From positions 124,001-188,000 of the forward strand of contig JBCAMK010000008.1 of the NCBI GenBank assembly GCA_038503065.1: DNA of 64,000 nucleotides. The letters run 5' to 3'. A model generated the notes under the pieces. That model did not search any database, was not told the DNA's origin, and saw only the letters and a program-made list of their open reading frames with translations. Position numbers and translations under genes: made by a program. Shown here in pieces: positions 23,801-36,170 of this stretch. This DNA comes from Paragyromitra xinjiangensis. Lineage: Eukaryota; Ascomycota; Pezizomycetes; Pezizales; Discinaceae. Each line of letters begins with the position of its first letter. The first letter of the stretch is position 1.

Positions 23801-26800
23801 GGAATGAAGCGAATCTTCACCTTGCGATAGACTGCCTCACTTTCCTTTCGTCTGAAGAGTTCGAGAAAAAACCATCCCAAGACGCTCTCGAATATCACTC
23901 CCGATCAAAAGACTATCCATTTCTAGAGTACGCAGCCACAAAATGGCCCGAGCATGTCAAAGACACCGATAAAACGAGCGACGAACAACTACTAAAGGTA
24001 TTTCGCAAGCTAGCCCAATCGGACAGCAAGATGAACTCGGCGTACCAAATCTACCACGATAACAGTGAGCATGGCGAATACGGCAAATCCGCCTTGAATA
24101 AGGAAATCCATTTCAAAAACACCCCACCCTTACAAATCTGCGCTTCCCTTGGCTTCACGGAATTTGTCAAGGCACTGATTGTTGAAGGGGCTGATATCAA
24201 TGACCAAGGCGGGGTCCACGGCAGCGCTCTAATGGCCGCTATATGGAGTCGTAGCGAAGAGGTGATCAAAATATTACTTGATGACTCAAACGAAGACATC
24301 GATACCACCGAGACAATGCTAGCAGAAGTAGCAGGCTGGTGCAAAGATACCGAATCTCTGAACATGCTATTGAACAGAGGCATCGAAGTAACCGAGGCAG
24401 CAATGGTCTCAGCTGCGAAGAATTGGCATGGCCCGGAAGCGCTCGAATGTCTACTAGCCGATGGTGGCCAAGTAACGGATTCGGTGTTGTCAACAGCGGT
24501 AACGTTTTATCGACGTAAGGAACCGCTGGAGTTACTACTGTACAATGGCGGCCAGGTCACTGAGTCTATTCTTCTGGCTGCAGTGAATGGCTGGGATCCT
24601 AATGAGACGTTAAAAATTTTGTTGAGAAGGGGTGGCAAAGCCACCGAGTCAATGATCGAGGCGGTCGTGGGAAAAAGTAAAGTGAATACAGAATTGCTGG
24701 AGTTAATGCTAGACACCAACAGTACCCTCTCGATCACGGAAGCAGTTATGGTTAATGCTGCGCGGGAATTAGAAGACAGGGATATTTTTAAATTTCTTCT
24801 AAATAGGGGAGGCCCTGTGACCGAGGCAGTTATAGTGGCAGCAGCTGGAAACCGGAAAGGCCCACAAACGCTGAAATTTTTCCTATCAAAAAACCGAACG
24901 ATGCCTATCACCGAAGGGATGCTTTTGGCTGCCGCAGACAATAGCCCTGCAAAGAAATACATAGAGCCATTATTAGCCAGAGGCGGCGAGGTCACAGAGG
25001 ACGTGATGGTCGCTGCAGCGAGTGGTTGGGACGGCATCAAAGAATTGCTAGAAATGCTATTGAGCAAAGGCGGCCAGGTTACTGCGGCAGTCCTGCTAGC
25101 TGCGGCGTGCAACTGGCACGGCCACGAAGCCCTGGAATTTCTCCTCAGTAGAGGCACCAAAGTGACCATGTCCGAAACGATGATGCTAAAAGCATTGGGA
25201 GGTCAGGGCGCGCAGCAAGCAATAGAATTGCTTTTAACCGTAGGCGGTCAAATAAAAATAACCCAATCAGTAATGATTGAGGCAGCTAAAAGCCAATTTT
25301 CATCCAAGGAAATCCTCGAATTACTGTTGGACAAGGGTGGTCGGGTGACTGAGGAGGTGATGGTAGAAGTGGCGAGCAATCGATACCATAATTTCAACAC
25401 GGATGCCCTAGATTTAATCATCAATCGAGGCGGCCAGGTCACTAAAGCGGTGGTAAAGGCAGCGGCGTGGAGCTCCAAGGAATTCCTCGAACACCTACTG
25501 ACAATCGAGGGTACTGCCGGGATAGCTGAAGAGATGCTAGTGGACGCTGCCCGGAACACCGATGGGTTGGAAGTCCTTGAATTCTTATTAGCACTAGACC
25601 GCAAAATTCCGATCACCGAGGAGATGTTAGTTGCAGCGGCCAAAAACAGACATGCTATCAAATATTTAACACCGCTTTTAAAAAGGGGCAGCGAAACCAT
25701 GATCACTGAGAATGTGCTGGCAGCAGCCGCTGGAAACTGGCACGGCAAGGGAGCACTCGAGTTCCTACTGAGCGTCGACGACACCGTCCTTATCACTGAG
25801 CCCGTCCTAGTCGCGGCCGCGGGTAACTCGAATGGCACGGAATTGCTAAAATCTATACTAACCGATGAGCATACGGTCACCGAGGCGATGGTACTTGCAG
25901 CTGCGAGCAACATGAGTGATGGCGGAGTACTGGAATACCTGTTAAGCAACAACGATACCATCCCAATCACCGAACCAATGATGGTTTCGGCAGTGAGGCA
26001 TGGACATGGCAGTGGTTTTGTGCAGTCATTATTGAAGAGAGGAGGCCCAGTCACTGAGAAGGTGATGACAACTGCGGCGGGAAGTTGGGGTCATGGCAGA
26101 GAATATCTGGAAACACTGTTGAGCAACAATTCTAACGCTCCGATCACCGAAGCAGTCTTACTGGCAGCAGCTGGGGATACGACTGGCAAAGGTACACTAG
26201 AATATCTTTTAAGCATTAATAACACCACCCCGATCACTGAGGCAATCATGGTTGCCGCGGCAAAGAACGGTGAAGGTGAAGGATATCTGGAACTCTTGCT
26301 AGATAGGGGCGGCCTTGTAACTGAAGCGGTGGTGGTGGCCGCTGCGGGAAGCTGGCAAGGTAACAGCGCGCTAGAGTTCCTGCTAAAAAGGCAGCCGATC
26401 CCGATTACCGAGGCGATGCTACAGGCAGCGGCGGCACGTACTCAGACCGGCAAGAGAGCGTTGGAATTACTTTTCGGTGCGGACGATACCGCTACAATTA
26501 CTGAGGGTGTTCTTGAGGTAGCTGCGACCACCTCGCAGGAAGTCTTCGCATTCTTATTCCACAAAGCCCAACCTTTCCAGATCACGGAGAGGATGCTGGT
26601 GGCAGCAGCAGCGAATTGGAAAGGTAGAGAAATTCTAGATTTTATGTATAGCATCACCGATTCAATCCCCATCAGCGAGGCAGTCATTGGGGCAGCAGCG
26701 GGGAATTCCGGACCCAGCTCCCCACTAGAATTCCTATTCAACAAAGCAGATACCCCTCCCGAAATCACTGAGACAATCTTAATAAAGGCGGCAGGCAACA

Positions 26801-27891
26801 TCTCCGGTAATAAAGCTTTAAAATTCCTCCATAATTTCGGCGAGGTTATCCCGCCTACCGAGGCAATACTGGTAGCGGCAGCATGGAATCCAGAAGGGAG
26901 TCAGAACCTAGAGTTTCTCCTAGAAAGAGGCGGCGAGGTTAGCGAGACCCTGATGGTGGGGGCAGCGTTAAATCCGAAAGAGCAGGTGAACCTCGAGTTC
27001 CTTCTAAACAGAGGGGGCAAAATTACGGAGAGAGTGATGATTGCGGCAGCATGGAATCCAAGTGACATGAAGACTGTCAACCTTGAGTTCTTGTTAGATA
27101 AAGGCGGCCAAATTACTGAGAAGGTGATGCTGGGAGCAGCAATGAATCCCGGAGGAAAACTAAATTTTGAGATCCTATTGAATAGGGGCGGCCAAGTCAC
27201 TAAGGCGGTCTCCAGCGCTAGGGATGGAGATCAAAGCAAGGAAGACGCCATAGATTTTCTATTACATAGTGTCGGCCAACCCTCAAAACCAGTTCTTCTA
27301 AGGGCGGCGAGGGATCGGGCAAAGGGAGGACCAGGCCTATTCGAAATATATTTCGAAAGTAAGGGGGGACATATCGCCGCGAAGATTCTAGAGGCCGCTG
27401 CGGCGAACGAACCAGAAGAGCTATTTGCTTCGCCTACAAGCGCCACAGAACCCTTGGTATACGCGGAAACGGTCCTGGAGACCACTGTAGGCATTGAGAA
27501 GCGGGGCTCAGGGCTCAATGACGGTAAATACTTATCCCCATTCGATACCACTTATAAAAATTTTCAGCGCTAAGTAACACACACAGGTCGATCTCTAGAT
27601 ACCATCATTACTGCGGAGGCAGATTCTTCGATTATACCTGAGAACAATCTAGCTTCACATCGAAACCCCAGGGCTTCCTATTTGCTAAGACTAATTGACA
27701 TATGTATCTTTTTCTTGGTTATTTATGGAGTGTCTTCATCCCTTGCCGCTAGCGCTGGTATCCCGAAGCTTCTGAAAGATTTTTCCCAAGCGATTTTGAC
27801 CGCCTACTTCGCTCTTCGGGATACCGCGGGAATCCCCCCCCAGGTATATTTTGTATGGAGTATTTTTGTACTACCCTTCGGTAGAAGTTAG
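20896..27891 (+). CDS. NLR-type receptor: alpha/beta-hydrolase + NACHT + ankyrin-like repeats + C-terminal membrane segment
   Basis: Fungal NLRs of this class sense non-self or other signals and can trigger incompatibility or defence. Eight exons join in frame: 20896-21296, 21363-21588, 21644-21703, 21775-22062, 22132-22339, 22402-22431, 22496-27523 and 27587-27891, giving 2181 aa. The N-terminal part is a SesB/PGAP1-like hydrolase with VTGLSGHAFGSW and an intact nucleophile elbow FIGHSLG (Ser about 221, across introns 2 and 3), then VFFFGAPHAGL. NACHT follows: Walker A GDPGSGKSVLL near 463 and Walker B CVIDALDECE near 568. One canonical ankyrin-like unit (TPPLQICASLGFTEFV) precedes about 35 degenerate repeats at roughly 1008-2040. 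The last intron (27524-27586, donor GTAAAT) removes an in-frame TAA at 27571. Exon 8 then adds a predicted transmembrane stretch (IDICIFFLVIYGVSSSL, about 2117-2133). All catalytic motifs are intact. Confidence 0.88.
24304..27420 (+). repeat. About 35 coding repeats of 28-32 residues in the NLR
   Basis: Each unit begins (I/V)TE-x-(V/M)(M/L)-x-AA, has a middle N/G-rich turn often read as GNWHG, then LEFLL and a short basic or GG end such as SRGGQ. I count about 35 units, the last few degenerate. They resemble the ankyrin-like repeats of other fungal NACHT proteins. The copies differ at many positions, so the array is old and not freshly amplified. Confidence 0.8.
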
Positions 27892-29700
27892 TTAGGAATA
27901 GCGGGCGTCGAAGCGGAAGTGTCTTTACCTATTAGAAAGTGGCTAAGAATAGAGATTTGCGGACGATGTGAATATCAAGCATATGTACATATAGTAGTCG
28001 AGTGTTGTCACTGCCTATATACTATCCTATGAGTGCTCTATTACATATCACCACAGTCTATGTTCTATATCCAAAGGGGAAATACAACAGCCCAAAGTAC
28101 ACTACATGTATGTATAGCTTTGTTGCACGCGATATTCTTGTGCCTAATATCAACAGCGGGGCTGTGGCTCGCGGGGTCAAAAACTACATTTTAACGTTGT
28201 GAGCAATATTGAGAAGTAACAATCAAATAATCCATAGACTGCATACGTAGAACTGAATAAATTCATGGATGATATAAGATTTACCGAGACACGGGTTACT
28301 TGCCAGTTTAGCCCCAAAGTGTTGAAGATATATGCCGTTATATCTCGTTTGTATTGAACGCAACCAGGCCAGGCAGTTTAAAATCGACTTTATAAAAACT
28401 AACAAAGCTACCCTTGAAGATCCGAGAATTAGTTCCCAGATCACCAAATCACTTTCCCAAAACGGAGATTTTTATTTAAGTCTTTCGACCATGCCTGGCC
28501 CAGTTACGTTCAATACCACCGAGATATTATGGTAGTTTATCCAGTCAAACATTAAACCAGCCAGAGCTGGACAACAAGCATCCCAGCTAGCCTCAGGCCC
28601 CAATGGGGTAACTTCAGCCGGGTAGAAACCAAATGCCTCAAATACATATATAGATACGAACATATATATGAGCAACTCCCGCAGTATTCCCTGTGGCCCC
28701 TGTCCACTATCATCCAAACCTACGTTATAGCGAAAAAGTCACGGCAACATGTGAGAGCCCAGAAATCCACTGAAAGATAATCACATGGAGGTTCGGGATT
28801 CAACCAAGCAGCCCTCGCCCCCAATTATCGTAGTCACATGCCAGCGTCAGTCTCAAGTCTCGTGTATTTTCTACGCACAGCTTAGGCCATCAGCATGGAT
28901 ATACTTCCACCAGTTACAGGGCCAAGAAACCACTTACTACCACAATTAGCAACCGTCACACAGGTGAAACATCCACTGCATTACTATGCCAGATGCAAGA
29001 CTTCGCACAAGATAGCAAGGGATAGTGGGAAAATGTATTGGCTAGAAGAGATAGTAAGGATTTGTATACTGCAGCATGGGATAACAAAGTGTGATCATGA
29101 CTGTAAGCCTAGCCATGGCACCATAGCAAAGATATGCCTCGGTTCCAAGTCTTCCTCATACACGTGAAAAATATTTCTGGAAACAGCTTTAGTGATATTA
29201 CTTGATTCGCCTGGGAACTAATCCCGTGCGGTGCCTAATACACCAAAGCCAGCCCAGTAGAAAGTAAATGTAATAAAGACATCCCTGGTGGGGGTGTGCA
29301 ATTGAATTATCAGCTCCTGTCAGCATCAGCACCATCGAATCAGCACCATCAAACCAACTCCATCGTTCCCTTTGCCCTTCTTCTTTTACCTAGCTTTACT
29401 GTACTTTAGAGCGACGACTGAAACTAGCTAGGGAAGAATTTTCTGGCCACTCCAAGGATATTTCAACCTGCCAACCATGCCCTTGAAACCGGGCGAAGGG
29501 ATACCCCAAAAATCGTATAAATATGATTTTGGGTAGGGATACTAAGCTTGATCAATCGCAATCGATTGAAACCCCTAGGAATCATTCAATCATCCTGGCA
29601 TTCCAGAAAACCGGCCCCACAAGAGATATCAAGTTCTCTATCTCAGTTTATCGCCGTGTCCTTTAATCCCCTAGTCCACCTATGAGTCTCGGAGCCTTCA
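27892..29700. other. Spacer with an inverted repeat, no supported gene
   Basis: Apart from the inverted repeat at 28334-28533 no structure is clear. The minus-strand frames at 28223-28447 and 28472-28717 lie partly in the repeat arms, so their protein-like look is suspect. A small hairpin (CCAAAAATC/GATTTTGG) sits near 29507-29535. Confidence 0.4.
28334..28533. repeat. 200-bp imperfect inverted repeat
   Basis: The left arm (28334-28376, including TGTATTGAACGCAACCAGG) pairs with the right arm (28491-28533, which reads CCCAGTTACGTTCAATACC on plus). Weaker pairing continues inward to about 28404 and 28463. The loop is about 58 bp. There are around seven mismatches in the outer 43 bp. No clear target duplication was found, so the class is undecided: MITE remnant or foldback. 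Confidence 0.55.
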
Positions 29701-30049
29701 CCTCTTACCTGCTGGGAATATGTTAAAGTACCCATACCAGCAAACGGTGGGGCCAGACCATTCCAGGGTCCCAAAGCAACTCACCCCGTACCCCCACATC
29801 CCCACATCCCCGGAACCGCACCAGATTCCTGGAATTGAGTTTTTGGTGCGAATCACCCCCCTAGGTCATATCGGCTCTACGCAATTGGACAGATATCCAC
29901 TTCGACCTCGTCGCCTTTATCACGAAAAATCACTCGGTATATCGAAGGAACCTGACAGCCGGACCGATCGGGGTTTTTGCCTCGTCAAATCTCTTGACTC
30001 TTTGGTCGATTCTTAGAGCGCCATCTCGAGTGAGTCTACGTTCTAGAAT

Positions 30050-30295
30050 ATGCGGTGCATCAATGCCATTCGTGCGGACGATGACAGGATGGCAGCCTGG
30101 CTTTTCCATACTTGGCCCGGAAATCTAAAGAACCATGAATTAGTAGACCAAACAGCCAAGCTGTTACCCACAATAAGAAAAGAAGAAAAAATAGGATCAA
30201 TCCCGATCAGCCTACATTCGAATTACAGACCCCCAAAGAAACCAACAGGAAATAATCTAGCAATAACTATATACGTATTTCTTATACCCAAATAA
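30050..30295 (+). pseudogene. Possible LINE RNase H relic
   Basis: The frame contains TWPGNLKNHELVDQTAKLL, which resembles the end of the RNase H domain of fungal LINE elements (W-x-PGH-x-x-x-x-GNE-x-AD-x-x-AK) with several key residues changed, for example N for H and V for A. The flanking sequence is A-rich and shows no intact reverse transcriptase. I take it as a decayed fragment at most; a chance match is possible. Confidence 0.3.
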
Positions 30296-30853
30296 AGAAA
30301 GAGATGATTATTTGTCCATTTCGTGAAATAAAAGTCAAAAGCCACGGCGATGCGGCACATTCACACGCACCCCGGTAAACAAGAACCCAATATCCTCCAG
30401 AAGAAAGAAAAGAAAGAAAAGATTTTATAACCCACCGAGAACCCACCATATCCTTTTTTTTCCCCTAACAAACGCTCCATAGAACTTCCACTACTCCTTT
30501 TCACCCATTACTACCTTCACCCCATAACTTTTGCTCCATCTCCATCACAACACAAATTTTCAGACTAGGCCTCAGGATCCTCTGGCCACAGCACACCATG
30601 AGAACTATCATAACTCGGCTTCATCTTTAACCCCACGCCTGGCTCCGTCTCCTCTTTCACGTACGTCCAAGAAGAGCTGAACGAAGACCTAGAAGAACAA
30701 TGTCCATCCACCAACATATATGTACCATTATCCGAATCCCTTGCAATTGCCTCCAGTTAATGCTCAATACACTAAACTAAAAAAAAATTGGACGCAAAAG
30801 CAGAAAAGAGACCCACACATAAGCCGTTATTAATCAAATAAAGGGCACAGAGG

Positions 30854-32023
30854 TTACACCAACCATTCATGATGCTTTGGTGATGAAGCCTGGCCTATGT
30901 CTGGACCCATCCCCTCGCCTTCCTCTCGCTTCAACGCAAGCGTTCTCTTAAGCCTCAATTCCTGTTTCGGTGGGTGCATACTTAACATCTCGTGAAGCTC
31001 CACTTGTGTAAAGCCAGGAGGTTCCTCGACCACAGAGGCACTGCCAGCCGTAGTGTTGAGAGTGTTGACAGTGCTACTGTAAGTTGCCGTGTTGCTCGCC
31101 GAGAAGGACTTCAGCGCACCAATAATAATATCGCCGAAGGAGTATGTCTCCTGACTAGCCACCTCTCGGCTATAGAAAAGACGGACCCCGCGGGCATAGC
31201 GTTGGTATGCGTTTTGAAGGATTAGCTGGGGAACCCAGGGGAGGAGGGTTTGTGTAGTGCCTGATCTGCCGTCCTTGACGCTGGTGAGGATTTCCGGGAA
31301 GCGTGAGGCAAGGTATTTCGACATCTAATGAGTTACCATCATGATCTGACGTCTTTTGAGATAACTTGCCACTGGGATCTTCAAACGGGCATATATGTTT
31401 TCGGATATTCTGCACGGAGGACTCCATGGATGTAGTTTGAAGTCTTCGTGCTAACTCATGAGAATTTAGATCAAGGCGTTATGCCATAAAGAATAGATAA
31501 ATAAATAAAAATACTTGTTTCATTGACCTCAAATTACTATCTGATGCACCAATTGACTGATGCTCAAATAGATATGGATGGTTAAAAGGGGAAGGGGAGC
31601 AATAAGGAAAGGAGAACAAACCTGAACTTTTGGGACTGATGGTCTCCAATCCCTCTCGGACTCAAAAAAATCCGGAACCCACGGGGGTTCCGTCACCGTG
31701 CAAGTTTCCATATCAGTATACGTTGGCGGAGTGCTATTATTGACGACCAACAGTTGAGCAAGGTTCCTCGCAGCCGCACGGATCTGATTTGCCACTCTCC
31801 GCCGTTCAGCTTCCGGGAGACTGAGATAAGGGCCCCCTAAGACGTCTTGCCAAGTGATTCTTTTCAGGATTGTTGGATGGGGTTGACGGGAAAAGTTGGT
31901 TGTTTCGTAGACGGAGCGGTCTGAGTTACGGATTCTTTTACCCCCGTGCTGGAAACCCGGCCGCGGGGGAGATGAAGACGTGGGCGATATATTTCCGTGT
32001 TCTTCTGCGCTGGTTGGTGACAT
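30854..32023 (-). CDS. Hypothetical protein, three exons
   Basis: Not recognised. Exons 32023-31622, 31450-31373 and 31324-30854 keep one frame and give about 316 aa. The first junction is PSVPKVQ/HEDFKLH and the second SENIYARLKIP/MSKYLAS. The protein starts with a polar Ser/Pro segment and then has an ordered part (TWQDVLGGPYLSLPEAERRR, helix RVANQIRAAARNLAQLLVV). The last exon carries SKYLASRFPEILTSVKDGR, LLPWVPQLILQNAYQRY and a charged tail. No membrane span or signal peptide. The second intron (48 bp) has a good acceptor and a GTGGCA donor, which is the weak point; a GC donor three bases on is an alternative. A further 5' exon cannot be excluded. Confidence 0.5.
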
Positions 32024-34582
32024 GAAGGATTTCGAGCAAGGTTCGTAAGAACTTGTGGGAATCGAAACTGAACCACACGGGAGACGTACTCGAGTATAAC
32101 TACTTGCACTCGTGCGGCGTCGTCACCATCATTAGGAAACATGCATTATTATCCGTAGTTACGATGCTTTTAGAATATTCTTGATTTCTCTATCGTTTCA
32201 GCGGCTTGCTTTAAACGTCAAGCCTTCATGGTGATGTCGTTGTGAAAGGGCGGTTTCGATTAGAACTTGGAACCAAGAACCAAAAATTAAAAATGCCGAG
32301 GTCTGAGTTACCTTAAGCCAGATATCTGTAGCGTCCACGCATCCAATTCGCCATCGGCCCACGGCCGCAGGATACCGGTAATATTGCTTCTAGATAACTC
32401 GAGGGTGGTTTGTGGGTTTCGCGAGGGTAGTATAGGACGCAATTATAAACAAGTCCAGTCTTTAAACTTACCGATAAGCAAGTTTGAGGGATATATTGGT
32501 ACCGTAAAAAATATCAACAAATTACGAGTCCTAAAGGCTGTTCATGTCGGATTTTAAACTATAGAAACATTCCCCCTTCAAGCACTCAGCAATCAAAGCT
32601 GTTAGTTCGTTTGCTTCACTCCTCACTTTAATGGAAAATAGCCGACGAAACCACGTGTATTCCTCATTGCCGAGTTCGTATATATCTGCATAAAACAAAT
32701 TTTTAACACTATATAATCCAGGATGACAGTCTTCATTGCCAGGGCAACGTCTTAAGAAATTTATTGAACATTATATAACAGGCCCATCTTATTTCTTACA
32801 AAGATCCAAGCCCTCAAAACCCCAATCTAGATGTGTAAATTTAAAAATTAAGAATCCTCAGATGTAACTCAGAGTATACGGAAGAGGGTAATCCTGTGCG
32901 AGCTCTCGAGGCCACCAGGCGTCAACATCCAGCAACGATAATTCCACCTCTTTACACATTAGAAACCTGGCTGTGATGGCATCCAACTACCTACTAATAA
33001 TATTAAACATCGCTTAAAGTTCCTAGGCTCCTATAGACAGAAAAATTTCTACGAAGGACATGATAAGTGTGCCGAAGCGACCCAGGTAGAATTCAAGTTT
33101 CATACATGTGAACGAACCTCAGTGTCAAAAAGTCATGTGATACTTCATACGGAAGCAAACGGAGCCTCTCACTGTGCCGAGATAAGTGTTCATGATAGCT
33201 TTACCAGCAAGAGGTTTAGCCTTTAAGAATAAAGCAATTCCTCACGATCGGCTACCCCTCGATTTACCATGCTTTCCACCAGCATCAGGAGATGGTATTG
33301 ATACACCGAGGGAACATTATAATTTTTGGTGTAGGCTGCAAGGTTGCAGGGTTTCCCCACAAGCGTGCGGCTCTGCGGGAAAGGCTGGCATCAGCGTTCT
33401 GTTGTGACTTGTTTTACACCCCACCTCACCTCGCCTCGCACCACTACTTGTCCGTCATGACACCTTCTTCACGCACACATCAACCACAACAGAGTCAAGT
33501 TCTCCAACATTATTCATTCCTATCACATAGCTCTCACTATTCCTGTACCACGAAACCGCAGAAAGACACCCATGAAACCTCCAGTCATCTCACGAAACCC
33601 CCTAAGCTTGCTCATTCGAAGCCAATAGAAACCAAAGGCCTACTAGTACCATCATTCTAACATAGACAAATACCACGATATATTCAAATAGCCTATCCAA
33701 CCCTGGACCTTAATCGTCGATGAACACCAAATGACACATCCGCGGAACTCTTACAACGCCAGTTTATCCCCTGTGGTCTTGCTACGAGAGAAAAATGAGG
33801 ATAACATTCGGGTGGCCCACAGAGTAATGAACAATCCATGACAGAGCTTCAGTCAATTCCTACTACGAAAAGTTCCCTGGCGCTACGGAGTCAGACTTAC
33901 TACGACCGGATGCGATACTTATCTTAAACAAGACACAATATCCCCACCAGATACAAGCCTCTTCATCAAGACCAGTTCGGAAAAAGAGCAGGCCCATCAC
34001 GTCCATTCTCAAGCTTTAGAAACCCCACAACATATCTCAGTTAAGCCATTACTCGCCTACGCACCACCAATCGCATTGTTCTTCATTATCCTATAGGACA
34101 TGGCGAGAAGGGTCTACGTGAGCTAGGCAGGAATCATGATCACGTCATGGCTTACGGTTTCATCAACCGTAACCTTAGCCGCCTAGGAGTCGGCCAGTAC
34201 AAGATTAGTCCATTATATTAGGGGTCGATTGATGCTAGGGCTGATGAGATTGCTTGCGTGTCCGACTCAAGACCCCATCTCAAGCGAGCAACATTTAATC
34301 GTTACCCTACAGCAAAATCACACTATCCGCGTATTCTTGCAGCCTGGATGAGAAGTTTATATGTAAGCGGTACATGGTTTCCTTAATAGCAATTTCATCA
34401 CACCGAATGATCTTTTTCACCCCCCTTCTCCCCGAAATCTCTCCGAAGATATACCAACTACATTCCGACTTCATATAATAGTTCCAAGCTTCAGAGTTTT
34501 TAGAACGCCTTCTTATGTCTAGTTGCCGAGGTACAGGTATCATTTTCTCCTCTACACTCCCCAGTTGTGTCTTAAAATATTT
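32024..34582. other. Spacer, no supported gene
   Basis: Short frames only, A+T-rich with many stops. The plus-strand frames at 33186-33660 end in a Ser/His/Thr-rich low-complexity translation and have no domain. No tRNA or rRNA signature was seen. Confidence 0.4.
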
Positions 34583-35400
34583 CTACTTTTTACTCCCTCT
34601 GCTACAAGGATATTCTACTTTCATTTGTAACACTGGTGCTTGGCCCATGTTCCAGGATCTGCCTGAGATAGGAATAGATGGAACCTTCATGACTTCCCTT
34701 CTCTGTATATAGAGTTTTCGTGCCTCAAGGAAGGGGGGTTTACATACAAACAATCCTACCAGGCCATTCATGTTCTGTAATATCCCAAATAAAACTGACA
34801 GTGCCAGTCCCCAGATTATTTCCAGCTCAAGGCTCACCGGTAGTTGAAAGATCAGCTCAAACGAAACAAAATTAATAGGTCGTTAAGTTATCCATTGCCT
34901 AAGGACACCGACCCACGAAAAAACCAGGGCTGTCATGATCCCAACATCCATTTTCTAGCTCCTTCCATTCCCAGCGTAAGCAACCAGACCAGCTATTATT
35001 TGTAGTAAAACAGTCAAACAATAGACCAAATGGGGACAGCGAGACACAACCAACCCAGTTACAATACCAAAATAAACCCCAAATCTCACCACAGCCCAAT
35101 TCCGTTCCAAACACTTATCTTCTCTGTTTTACCTTAACGACCAACCCAGAGTCCACACAGGCTGCCTTATTACCTATCTCGCCACCCTACATGAAACCCA
35201 ATCCATTGGTCTCCCAGGGGGCAAATATCCTCCGAACTCTGAAACATGTGAACCAGCCCAGTCCAATCAACCCAAATATGCCCATTAAGTTCAGCACCAA
35301 AACAAAGTGCCACAATATCGAGTGAGAGATAACTAGGCTCCGATGCCACGTTTCCCCAGAATTTCAGCACCCTCTGTGCAACCCTCCACGCAGATGAGTC
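34583..35400 (-). pseudogene. Traces of a multi-exon membrane protein gene, possibly decayed
   Basis: Three neighbouring minus-strand segments look coding. Around 35170-35390 reads LKFWGNVASEPSYLSLDIV then VDWTGLVHMFQS. Around 34900-35110, in another frame, reads VYFGIVTGLVVSRC and LTVLLQIIAGLVAYAG. Around 34583-34840 reads EIIWGLALSVLFGILQN then VGLFVCKPPFLEARKLY. The order would suit a protein with several membrane spans, but I could not join the segments: an in-frame TAG interrupts the middle one after AYAGNGRS. A candidate upstream exon (TTTTTTCAG acceptor, IYAWKRKTLTRPEGFADM) lies near 35960-36034. It may be a live gene with unresolved introns or a pseudogene. Confidence 0.3.
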
Positions 35401-36170
35401 TTAACGAGACGAACTCATAACCCCGATTCGCAAGGCTGGGAAAAAACTACCCTGACCCACAAACCCTGAAAGATCGGAAATCACCGAATTCCAAATATAA
35501 GCAAACCTACTAATCGATCGGGTCCAAACAAAAAAAGATTACCGACGACCGGAAACTATCGATTAACTCGACCTATCAAGTCTAGTACCAATATGTAAAG
35601 TAGGTGGGCTGGGACGAAAACCCGGGACGACAGGTGGTTCTTCCTAAAGTGGTTATCTAATCCCATCCCCTTGTATACTATCAAGCTATGCTGTCCACCA
35701 GCAGCTACGGGTTATGCCAAAAGATACAAGGGTGATCATTTCTACATGAAACAAAGCCATTCTACCAGCTGATCAGTAGAGATATCCACCACGCGTAACT
35801 AACTATTCCGGAATATATATATATTTCGCAGCTAACCAGAGCACCTTCAATCAGCGTGATTTCAACCCCCCCTTTCCGTTTCAGCTGGTTCTCTCGATCC
35901 TGGAATAGTAGATCCCCGCAACCACCTATCGAAGTAAGTGACGCGTTTATAGCTTACCCCCATCTACCTGACAGACCATATCCGCAAAACCCTCCGGTCT
36001 CGTCAAAGTTTTCCTCTTCCACGCGTAGATCATGAGCTGAAAAAACTTCGACAAGAGTAGTGATAGTACGCGGAAGTCTGCTCATCCCAATAAGGTAAAC
36101 AATAAAAACCCGGCAACCAATACCACTACCGGTCAATCTCGGTCCCACCGAACGTCATAGTACCTACCTG

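Noticed and set aside
24507..27551. Several long minus-strand frames within the NLR repeats (up to 268 codons)
   Set aside because: They are antisense to the repeat array, and their repetitive Val/Thr/Ala text simply mirrors the plus-strand repeats.
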